Assembly: GCF_028335745.1 (NCBI RefSeq)
Contig: NZ_CP116477.1
Span: 1,922,001 to 1,986,000, forward strand
Origin: Pectobacterium sp. A5351
GTDB taxonomy: Bacteria > Pseudomonadota > Gammaproteobacteria > Enterobacterales > Enterobacteriaceae
Direction of reading: 5' to 3'
DNA: 64,000 nt
The notes beneath the pieces were generated by a model. The model worked only from the letters and a program-made list of their open reading frames with translations. It ran no database searches and had not been told where the DNA came from. This document shows positions 57,090 to 64,000 of the stretch, piece after piece (position 1 is the stretch's first letter; each line of letters opens with the position of its first letter). Both the position numbers and the translations under genes were made by a program.

Positions 57090-58670
57090 TTATGAGTGAC
57101 TGCCTGATAGGGTCAAGTTTGGCAAAGAAATCCAGTGGTTATTCATCAAAAAATCGGTAAAGGGCACGAGCGTGAATTCCACGCAAAGCAAACCGACCAG
57201 CGTCATCACAATCGTGTAAGGCAGTGCCATCACCACCATACGCCCGTAAGACAGGCGGATGAGTGGTGCCAAAGCGGACGTCAGTAAGAATAGAAACGCG
57301 GCTTGCCCGTTTGGCGTGGCGACGGAAGGCAGGTTGGTACCGGTATTGATCGCCACGGCAAGCAGTTCAAACTGTAGGGGGGAAATACTCCCGTTCGTTA
57401 ACGCGTTACGTGCTTCGGTAATATAAACCGAGCCAACGAAGACGTTGTCCGATATTGACGACAGCAATCCATTAAACAGGTAGAACAGCGTGAGCTGGGC
57501 ACTGTCTGAGGCTTGCAGCACATAATGAATGATAGGCGAAAACAGGTGTTGATCGATAATCACAGCAACGATGGAAAAGAAGACCGTCAGCAGCGCGGTA
57601 AACGGCATGGCATCCTGAAACGCTTTACCGATGGCGTGTTCTTCGGTCACGCCGCAGAACGTCGTGGCCATAATAATCACGGAAAGGCCAATCAACCCGA
57701 CCTCCGCCAGATGAAACGCCAGCGCGACAATCAGCCAGACGCCAATCACCGCTTGAATAAGTAAACGTACTTTATCCTGCGGCGTACGCTTTTCCGTCAT
57801 ATCCCGGTCGTAATCCTCAAGCACGCGTCGCACGTTGTCTGGCAGACTGACGCCGTAGCCGAAGAGTTTAAAACGCTCAACCAGCACGCAGGTCAGGATT
57901 CCGCAAATAAACACCGGGACGGTGACCGGCGACATACGCAGGAAGAAGCTGACGAAATCCCAGCCTGCGCTTTTCGCGATAATCAGGTTCTGAGGTTCTC
58001 CCACCATTGTCATCACGCCGCCCAGTGCCGTACCGACGCCAGCATGCATGAGCAGGCTGCGCAGGAATGCCCGGAACTGCTCCAGCGTACGATGGTGCTC
58101 TTCGCTGCCTAACGCACTGTCATCGCTGATATCGGCCTCGTCGGTGCCCTGTTGAGAGGCGAAACGGTGGTAAATTCCATAAAACCCGATAGCGACGCTG
58201 ATAACCACAGCAATCACGGTCAATGCATCAAGGAAGGCGGAAAGGAAGGCGGCAGCGATACAAAAAGCAAGTGATAGCAGCGTTTTGGAATGAATGCGCA
58301 GCAGCAGTTTGGTAAAGACAAAGAGCAGCAGTTGCTTCATGAAATAGATGCCTGCCACCATAAACACCAGCAGCATCAGGACTTCAATATTCCCAGTGAC
58401 TTCATGCCACACCTGCTGCGGGCTGGTCATTCCGATAAATATCGCCTGGAGCGCCAGCAGACCGCCGGGCTGTAGCGGGTAACATTTCAGCGCCATGCCG
58501 AGCGTAAAAATAAACTCCACGACTAATAGCCAGCCTGCCCAAAATGGGCTGACAAAATAGAACAGTAACGGATTAATGAGCAGGAAGCTGACAATAGTGA
58601 GTTTGTACCAGTCTGGAGATTGTCCCAGAAAATTTTTCAATAGCGCACGGCGCATGGATATGCCATTCAT
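57090..58670 (-). CDS. nhaB: Na+/H+ antiporter NhaB
   Basis: Electrogenic sodium-proton antiporter of the inner membrane, 526 residues (513 in E. coli), with about 12 hydrophobic segments. Diagnostic stretches: [57 protein letters not shown] and [16 protein letters not shown]. Start ATG 58670 has no strong ribosome-binding site; ATG 58655 is another possibility. Divergent from fadR, as in E. coli. Confidence 0.96.
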   Translation of the reverse strand: MNGISMRRALLKNFLGQSPDWYKLTIVSFLLINPLLFYFVSPFWAGWLLVVEFIFTLGMALKCYPLQPGGLLALQAIFIGMTSPQQVWHEVTGNIEVLMLLVFMVAGIYFMKQLLLFVFTKLLLRIHSKTLLSLAFCIAAAFLSAFLDALTVIAVVISVAIGFYGIYHRFASQQGTDEADISDDSALGSEEHHRTLEQFRAFLRSLLMHAGVGTALGGVMTMVGEPQNLIIAKSAGWDFVSFFLRMSPVTVPVFICGILTCVLVERFKLFGYGVSLPDNVRRVLEDYDRDMTEKRTPQDKVRLLIQAVIGVWLIVALAFHLAEVGLIGLSVIIMATTFCGVTEEHAIGKAFQDAMPFTALLTVFFSIVAVIIDQHLFSPIIHYVLQASDSAQLTLFYLFNGLLSSISDNVFVGSVYITEARNALTNGSISPLQFELLAVAINTGTNLPSVATPNGQAAFLFLLTSALAPLIRLSYGRMVVMALPYTIVMTLVGLLCVEFTLVPFTDFLMNNHWISLPNLTLSGSHS

Positions 58671-58900
58671 AATGGGAAAGAAATCCTTGCTTGTTAGAAT
58701 AATTTGAGGTTTTACATCATACCGTAAAAACTTTACAAACGGTCAGAAGTCTACCGTTATACGCCGTGATGTGACGGTTTGCAGTCACAATTTTTCATTG
58801 AAATGGTTCGGCACCTGAGTGCGGCGCTATATCATGATTCTTTCGTCTGGTATTATGATTCGGCTTTTTTCGGCAATCACCGCTACGGATTATCAAACAC

Positions 58901-59620
58901 ATGGTTATAAAGGCGCAAAGTCCGGCTGGATTCGCGGAAGAATATATTATCGAAAGTATATGGAATAACCGCTTTCCTCCTGGCTCTATTTTGCCCGCGG
59001 AAAGAGAACTGTCTGAACTGATCGGCGTGACTCGTACGACCCTGCGCGAAGTGCTTCAGCGCTTGGCTCGCGATGGTTGGCTGACGATACAGCACGGGAA
59101 GCCAACAAAGATTAATAATTTTTGGGAAACTTCTGGGCTCAATATTCTGGAAACGCTGGCGCGGCTCGATCACGATAGCGTACCGCAATTGATCGACAAC
59201 CTGCTGGCCGTGCGAACCAATATCGCCGCCATCTTTATTCGGACGGCGTTACGGCATAACCCGGAAAAGGTGCGTGATGTGTTGACTCAGGCAAACGCCG
59301 TAGACGATAGCGCAGAAGCCTTTGCACAACTTGACTACAACGTGTTCCGTGGTTTGGCTTTTGCCTCCGGCAATCCGATTTATGGCCTGATTTTGAACGG
59401 TCTCAAAGGGTTATATATTCGCGTAGGGCGCTACTATTTTTCCAATCCGGAAGCCCGCAAGCTGGCGGTGAATTTTTACGGTCGGTTGGAAACGTTGCGC
59501 AGCGAAGAGCTGTACGATCAGGTCATGGATGTCGTCAGACATTACGGTAAAGAAAGCGGAGCGATCTGGCACAGTATGCAGAACGCTATCCCGCGGGATA
59601 TCGCAGAAGTACGCCGCTAA
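58901..59620 (+). CDS. fadR: Fatty acid metabolism regulator FadR
   Basis: GntR-family regulator that represses fad genes and activates fabA/fabB; long-chain acyl-CoA releases it from DNA. The 239 residues equal E. coli FadR, with the winged helix at about 1-74 ([27 protein letters not shown]) and an acyl-CoA-binding helical domain at about 80-239. fadD, a likely target, is in the window at 48671. Confidence 0.97.
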   Translation: MVIKAQSPAGFAEEYIIESIWNNRFPPGSILPAERELSELIGVTRTTLREVLQRLARDGWLTIQHGKPTKINNFWETSGLNILETLARLDHDSVPQLIDNLLAVRTNIAAIFIRTALRHNPEKVRDVLTQANAVDDSAEAFAQLDYNVFRGLAFASGNPIYGLILNGLKGLYIRVGRYYFSNPEARKLAVNFYGRLETLRSEELYDQVMDVVRHYGKESGAIWHSMQNAIPRDIAEVRR

Positions 59621-59655
59621 GGCTCATACCGCTTCGCTGGATGGTGAATAGGTGA

Positions 59656-59689
59656 AAAGGGGATTCAGGCAACAACCTGAATCCCCTTT
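59656..59689. terminator. Bidirectional terminator between fadR and spoVR
   Basis: A perfect 14-bp stem (aaaggggattcagg / cctgaatccccttt) with a 6-nt loop lies between the convergent genes, with A and T runs suited to both directions. Confidence 0.85.
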
Positions 59690-59712
59690 GTCTTTGGCTG
59701 TGTCACCTTTCG

Positions 59713-61254
59713 CTACGCGGATGCCGTTCCGTTACGCGGCGGGCAGCGTTCAAGTAGCTCAATGCTGCCATCTGCGTTAGCCTGTTCCAGATAGACGTCG
59801 AACCCCCACAGGCGATGGACGTGCTTCAATACTTCCTGACTGCTTTTATCCAGCGGGGCGCGATTATGCGGAACGTAGCGCAGCGTCAGCGCTCGATTAC
59901 CGCGTAGATCCACATTCCAGACCTGAATATTCGGCTCCAGATGGCTCAGGTTGTACTGCGCGGAGAGTTCCTGCCGGATCAGGCGATAACCTTCTTCGTC
60001 GTGAATCGCGGCAATTTCCAGATAGTTGTTGCGATCGTCGTCCAGCACGGTAAATAGCCGGAAATCACGCATCAACTTAGGCGACAGGAACTGGCTGATG
60101 AAGCTTTCGTCCTTGAAGTTCTGCATCGCGAAATGCAGCGTATCGAGCCAGTCTTTACCCGCGATATCGGGGAACCAGTAGCGGTCTTCCTCCGTCGGCG
60201 ACTGGCAAATACGTTTGATGTCCTGAAACATCGCGAAGCCCAGCGCATACGGGTTAATGCCGCTGTAATACGGACTGGTATACGGCGGCTGATAAATCAC
60301 ATTGGTATGGCTGTGCAGGAATTCCAGCATAAAGCGCTCAGTGACCCGGCCTTCATCGTAGAGATGGTTCAGAATGGTGTAGTGCCAAAACGTCGCCCAG
60401 CCTTCATTCATGACCTGAGTCTGTTTCTGCGGATAGAAATACTGGCTGACTTTCCGCACGATACGCAGAACCTCACGCTGCCAGGGCTCCAGCAGCGGTG
60501 CATTTTTCTCCATAAAATAGAGCAGGTTTTCCTGTGGCTCTTGCGGAAAACGTCTGGCTTGTTCTGGTGCGGCACCCTGTTCGCGACGCGGTAATGTCTT
60601 CCAGAGATCGTTAACCTGGCTTTGCAGGTAGGCCTCACGGCTTTTCTGGCGGGATTTTTCCTCTTCGAGCGAAATCTTCTGCGGACGCTTGTAGCGATCA
60701 ACGCCGTAATTCATCAGCGCATGACAGGAATCTAGCAGTCGCTCCACCTCATCCACGCCATAACGCTCTTCGCATTGCGCGATATATTGCCGGGCAAACA
60801 GCAGGTAATCGACGATGGAGCTGGCGTCGGTCCAACTGCGGAACAGGTAGTTGCCTTTGAAGAACGAGTTGTGTCCGTAGCAAGCATGCGCCATGACCAG
60901 CGCCTGCATTGGCAGCGTGTTCTCCTCCATCAAATACGCGATACAGGGATCGGAATTGATGACGATTTCGTACGCCAGCCCCTGCTGCCCATGTTTGTAA
61001 CGCTGTTCGGTCTCGATAAATTTCTTCCCGAATGACCAGTGGGCATAGTTGATCGGCATTCCTATACTGGAATAGGCATCCATCATTTGTTCTGAGGTGA
61101 TGACTTCGATCTGATGAGGATAAGTTGCCAGACGATACAGCTTGGCGACCCGATCAATTTCATCAAGGTAAACCTGTAACAACTCAAACGTCCAGTCCGG
61201 TCCATCACTCAGGCGAAGTGTTTTTTTTACCTGATTATCCGTTGATATAGCCAT
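59713..61254 (-). CDS. ycgB: SpoVR family protein YcgB
   Basis: A 513-residue protein of the SpoVR family, often RpoS-controlled and linked elsewhere with YeaG/YeaH; biochemical role unknown. Conserved stretches are HWSFGKKFIETEQRYKHGQQ, HACYGHNSFFKGNYLF, MNEGWATFWHYTI and SGINPYALGFAMFQDIKRI, with a His/Glu pattern like that of a metalloprotein. Start at ATG 61254 (MAISTDNQ) behind aggggg; ATG 61272 lacks a site. Confidence 0.95.
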   Translation of the reverse strand: MAISTDNQVKKTLRLSDGPDWTFELLQVYLDEIDRVAKLYRLATYPHQIEVITSEQMMDAYSSIGMPINYAHWSFGKKFIETEQRYKHGQQGLAYEIVINSDPCIAYLMEENTLPMQALVMAHACYGHNSFFKGNYLFRSWTDASSIVDYLLFARQYIAQCEERYGVDEVERLLDSCHALMNYGVDRYKRPQKISLEEEKSRQKSREAYLQSQVNDLWKTLPRREQGAAPEQARRFPQEPQENLLYFMEKNAPLLEPWQREVLRIVRKVSQYFYPQKQTQVMNEGWATFWHYTILNHLYDEGRVTERFMLEFLHSHTNVIYQPPYTSPYYSGINPYALGFAMFQDIKRICQSPTEEDRYWFPDIAGKDWLDTLHFAMQNFKDESFISQFLSPKLMRDFRLFTVLDDDRNNYLEIAAIHDEEGYRLIRQELSAQYNLSHLEPNIQVWNVDLRGNRALTLRYVPHNRAPLDKSSQEVLKHVHRLWGFDVYLEQANADGSIELLERCPPRNGTASA

Positions 61255-61407
61255 CAGTGCGCCCCCTAACATAACAAGTCTGTACGTGAGATCTCGTTTA
61301 CTGCCTTCCCGCTGGCTCCTGTCAAAAAATCATCGTTGTTCATTTAGTTATAGCTGAGCTTTGGAAACGCAGCAATTGACGAATTGAGCGTGTTTGATGA
61401 AGAAAGG

Positions 61408-61472
61408 TTTGCCTGTCTCCGTTGTTGGAGTGGACATATCAAAAATAGTCAATTACACAATTTAAATTACAG
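61408..61472. repeat. 65-bp dispersed repeat, copy 2
   Basis: Aligns without gaps to 40103-40167 with about six differences. The hairpin arm seen in copy 1 (aaacaggca) is altered here (aaatagtca), so this copy no longer pairs with tgcctgt. Confidence 0.8.
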
Positions 61473-61572
61473 GTTCTTGTAATGCTAATATTTTTATCTT
61501 GGTATAGTACTAAATGGCATTATTTAAATTTAAATTGTTTCATAAGATAAGTAACACCATTCTATCTTCCTC

Positions 61573-61800
61573 TCATTTTTCACCTATCCCCATAGAATCT
61601 GTACGCGGTATACAATAGCCCTTTTTTATCCATTCAATATTTTTAACTATATTGTTCGCTTTTTCTTCGTATGTGTTTTTATTGAATCCTGTAAACTCAG
61701 GGCTAAAATCCATAATGGAAATATGGGAATTAACGTCGAACGAGAGATATAGCGATGAAGGTTCATACACTTCTATTCTGATTTTATTTTTGACGATCCC
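61573..61800 (-). pseudogene. Possible C-terminal gene remnant, AT-rich
   Basis: The minus-strand frame is open from 61800 (after a stop) to 61573 and encodes GIVKNKIRIEVYEPSSLYLS ... IEWIKKGYCIPRTDSMGIG. A GTG at 61770 could start 65 codons but has no ribosome-binding site. The amino-acid pattern looks like real protein and the AT content differs from its surroundings, so it may be the tail of a transferred gene that lost its front. No family recognised. Confidence 0.35.
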
Positions 61801-61924
61801 CTATCGTCGATCCAATCCTGCGCGTCGCTTATTCGCGATCCGCTGGTCACACCGTTGCCGTTTTAACGGCGGATAGTTGTCGTTTTTCGGTACGGGTTTT
61901 ATTCATTAAGTGAAGGAAATCACA

Positions 61925-63046
61925 ATGCAATACACTGGGAAGTACCTGAAGAAAACAGTGCTGATGTTGGCTATGATGGCTGGGATCAGCGTCGGGCAAA
62001 GTCAGGCGGCCGTAGAACTTGAGACGCGCTCGTTGGATCAGATCTATAAGAGTGCATTGGGAGAAGGCGGGTCGGTCACCGTTTACGCTGGTGGTGATGT
62101 GCAATCGCAGCAGGCCCGTTTCAAGCAGGAATTTGAGAAGCGTTTTCCTGGCATAAAGCTGAACGTGATTGTCGATTACAGCAAATATCATGACGCCCGT
62201 ATCGATAACCAACTGGCGACCGATACCCTGATTCCTGACGTGGTGCAGTTGCAAACGGTACAGAATTTTCCGCGCTGGAAAAAGGAAGGCGTGTTGCTGA
62301 ATTACAAACCACGTGGCTGGGACAAGATTTACCCGGAGTTTCGTGATGCCGACGGTGCGTGGATCGGTGCTTATGTCATCGCGTTCAGCAATCTGGTCAA
62401 TACCCAACTTCTGGATGAAAAATCTTGGCCACGCGAAGCCAATGACTACCTTCGTCCGAATCTCAGAGGCAATTTGATTCTGGCCTATCCTAACGACGAC
62501 GATGCGGTGTTGTTCTGGTACAAGCTGGTCGTGGACAAATACGGCTGGGATTTTGTGAAAAAATTGCAGGAGCAAGATCCTGTCTACGTGCGAGGCACCA
62601 ACGTGCCCGGTGCTGAAATCGCGACGGGAAAATACAGCGCGACGTTTACCAGTTCCGGTGCGCTCGTTCCGGCTGTGGATTCCGTAACCCGCTTTGTTCT
62701 GCCAAAGTCCGATCCTTTTGTGTCATGGGCTCAGCGCGCCGCTATTTTCAAAAAGGCTAAACATCCGGAAAGTGCCAAGCTGTACCTGAGTTGGCTGCTG
62801 GATCCGCAAACACAGACTCAGGTCTCGCGCATGTGGTCGGTGCGTACTGACGTTGCGCCGCCAGAAGGCTACAAACCTATCTGGGAATACCGCAATACCC
62901 GACCACAGGCGTTTGCTGATTTCATGTACGATCGCGGTGCAGTTGAGCGCTTCCGTGCACAGATGAGCCTATATGTTGGCGAAGCAAAAGGCGAACCCAC
63001 TCCGGGCTGGCTTGGCGTGCACCCAGAGGTGCCTCTGGTTAACTAA
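61925..63046 (+). CDS. Extracellular (periplasmic) solute-binding protein, iron(III)-type
   Basis: A 373-residue ABC-type binding protein with a signal peptide (MQYTGKYLKKTVLMLAMMAG, cleavage after about SQA). The mature part begins with GGSVTVYAGGDVQSQQARFK and resembles AfuA/FutA-like periplasmic proteins of class II fold. No permease or ATPase gene adjoins in the window, so it is an orphan here, and the ligand is unknown; a role with the neighbouring pectate lyase is possible but unproven. Start ATG 61925 with gaagga 8 bases before. Confidence 0.88.
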   Translation: MQYTGKYLKKTVLMLAMMAGISVGQSQAAVELETRSLDQIYKSALGEGGSVTVYAGGDVQSQQARFKQEFEKRFPGIKLNVIVDYSKYHDARIDNQLATDTLIPDVVQLQTVQNFPRWKKEGVLLNYKPRGWDKIYPEFRDADGAWIGAYVIAFSNLVNTQLLDEKSWPREANDYLRPNLRGNLILAYPNDDDAVLFWYKLVVDKYGWDFVKKLQEQDPVYVRGTNVPGAEIATGKYSATFTSSGALVPAVDSVTRFVLPKSDPFVSWAQRAAIFKKAKHPESAKLYLSWLLDPQTQTQVSRMWSVRTDVAPPEGYKPIWEYRNTRPQAFADFMYDRGAVERFRAQMSLYVGEAKGEPTPGWLGVHPEVPLVN

Positions 63047-63070
63047 CGCTTGAAATTAGTGAGTCAACTT

Positions 63071-63099
63071 ATGCTGGTCACGTTAATCGTGGCCAGCAT
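63071..63099. terminator. Hairpin between the binding-protein and pectate lyase genes
   Basis: A 12-bp stem (atgctggtcacg / cgtggccagcat, one wobble) with a 5-nt loop, 24 bases after the binding-protein stop. Confidence 0.7.
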
Positions 63100-63234
63100 T
63101 GCATCAGGCAGGCATCACATGATTAAGTATCACACCCGATAATGGGGGGCTTGTTCGGCGAAGGGGTGAGCAGAATAAGCAAGAGAGGATTGCCAATGGC
63201 AGCGAGCCACCATTGGCGTGTTGGGGATTAGTGC

Positions 63235-64000
63235 TTATTTCTTGTTGTTGGGGTTTAAGGTTTCGCCAACGTTCAGCAGGAAGATCTCGTTATCGCGAGT
63301 CGATATGCGCGTTGAGCCATCTTCCATACGGTAGCCACCCTCGGTGAAGCCGGCACCATTCAGGAACGGGGCAACGGACTGTGGTTGATTGCGTACCGCG
63401 GCTTCCAGTGCTAACAGGGCATAAGGCTCGATGGTATCGACATCGGCATATTGTCTGTTGGACTCGGCCATGAAAAAGCCGTTTTTATAACGTGTGCTGA
63501 TAATGTTATCGCCCATTTTTTCCGCCAATGACAGATAGTCTTTCACTTTGCTCGCCTGATACAGATCCAGCAGCGCGAACAGCGCGTAAGGGTCGTTATT
63601 CTTCGTAGCGAGATCCACTTTGACGTCTTTACCCGGCGCTGAACCTAATTCACCCAGTCCCTGTGCGCGAGCGATACCGCGTGCGACACGCCACAGCTCG
63701 GCGTCCGGTAACACGGTATAGGCGCGAGCATAGGAAAGCAGGAATGCATTATCCGCAGGATAAGGCTTGATCACAGTGCCTTTTTTGCCGTAGTAACCGT
63801 CACGTGGCAGAACATAATTAGAGAGATCTTTGCCGTTAGCGAGCATCGGGCGGAACGTGTTATCCGACTCGTTATAGGCATATTTGGCAAAGGCTTTCAG
63901 GCCATCGGTGGTCCACGTCAGCAGTTCCTTGCCTTCCGCCCCTAAATCTTTACCCAACTGGAGCTGCATGAGCGCATTTTCGGAATAGATCGTACTGGTG
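63235..64000 (-). CDS. Family 2 pectate lyase (PelW/PelY type), 3' part
   Basis: Cleaves polygalacturonate or oligogalacturonides by beta-elimination; PL2 enzymes prefer exo or short-substrate action, and are periplasmic or cytoplasmic. The frame runs off the right edge (first readable codons TSTIYSENALMQLQLGK), so the internal ATG at 63969 is not the start and at least half of the protein is missing, including any signal peptide. Seen here are YAYNESDNTFRPML, LPRDGYYGKKGTVIKPYPAD, FLLSYARAYTVLPDAELWRV and the C-terminal FTEGGYRMEDGSTRISTRDN. Family assignment is by recall of the C-terminal half. Confidence 0.87.
   Translation of the reverse strand, partial: TSTIYSENALMQLQLGKDLGAEGKELLTWTTDGLKAFAKYAYNESDNTFRPMLANGKDLSNYVLPRDGYYGKKGTVIKPYPADNAFLLSYARAYTVLPDAELWRVARGIARAQGLGELGSAPGKDVKVDLATKNNDPYALFALLDLYQASKVKDYLSLAEKMGDNIISTRYKNGFFMAESNRQYADVDTIEPYALLALEAAVRNQPQSVAPFLNGAGFTEGGYRMEDGSTRISTRDNEIFLLNVGETLNPNNKK

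Larger units (their letters stand above)
61255..61924. other. AT-rich interval between spoVR and the binding-protein gene
   Basis: About 670 bases. It contains copy 2 of the 65-bp repeat (61408-61472) and then AT-rich sequence with one minus-strand frame (61573-61800) that may be a decayed or unknown gene. The last 120 bases return to normal composition and should include the promoter of the gene at 61925. Confidence 0.55.

Overview
The window is chromosomal DNA of a soft-rot enterobacterium, most probably Pectobacterium. The housekeeping proteins align closely, from memory, with E. coli and Yersinia proteins. They sit beside plant-cell-wall genes: a GH5-CBM3 endoglucanase of the CelV type and, cut by the right edge, a family 2 pectate lyase. 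Almost every gene belongs to a known family. There is no CRISPR array, tRNA, rRNA or intact prophage.

Layout. (1) 1-11.5 kb follows the E. coli acnA-ribA-pgpB-lapA-lapB-pyrF-yciH-osmB order. It is preceded by pdxY and gst and interrupted by a broken OppA-like gene and a SorC-type regulator remnant. (2) 11.8-18.2 kb holds araD, cstA, an aldo/keto reductase and rnb. (3) 18.4-27 kb is an accessory redox region: a YdeP/FdhF-like molybdopterin oxidoreductase with a divergent LysR regulator, a MITE, a three-domain flavin reductase (OYE + FMN_bind + FAD_binding_2) with a cytosolic ApbE flavin transferase, and a PixA/AidA-family protein in an AT-rich island. (4) 27.4-33.9 kb is fabI and sapABCDF. (5) 34.0-40.1 kb has an unmistakable RyhB small RNA behind two Fur boxes, the endoglucanase, pspF with divergent pspABC, an orphan lipoprotein and an IS3-family remnant. 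(6) 40.2-51.6 kb matches the E. coli sdaA-nudL-pabB-yoaH-yoaB-yoaA-tsaB-yeaY-fadD-rnd block. (7) 51.8-61.3 kb matches the minEDC-ycgL-ycgM-ycgN-dsbB-nhaB-fadR-ycgB block, with an integrase remnant and a small orphan gene between ycgN and dsbB. (8) 61.9-64 kb carries an orphan periplasmic binding protein and the pectate lyase.

Functional links. RyhB implies Fur-controlled iron sparing. Sap uptake and the Psp envelope-stress system are both host-interaction functions. FadD and FadR form the fatty-acid degradation switch. LapA/LapB and PgpB act on the envelope. The flavin reductase and ApbE look like a self-contained cytosolic NADH-dependent reductase cassette, comparable to the Klebsiella and Vibrio fumarate/acrylate-type reductases. 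Its substrate here is unknown.

The non-coding part is rich in small repeats: a 145-bp MITE with 3-bp target duplication, a dispersed element near acnA and dsbB, a 65-bp pair near sdaA and spoVR, a large cruciform after cstA, 15-bp iterons before the aldo/keto reductase gene, and an 8-bp tandem repeat that encodes the end of a glutathione transferase. Statements about homologues come from recall of the families; no database search was run.
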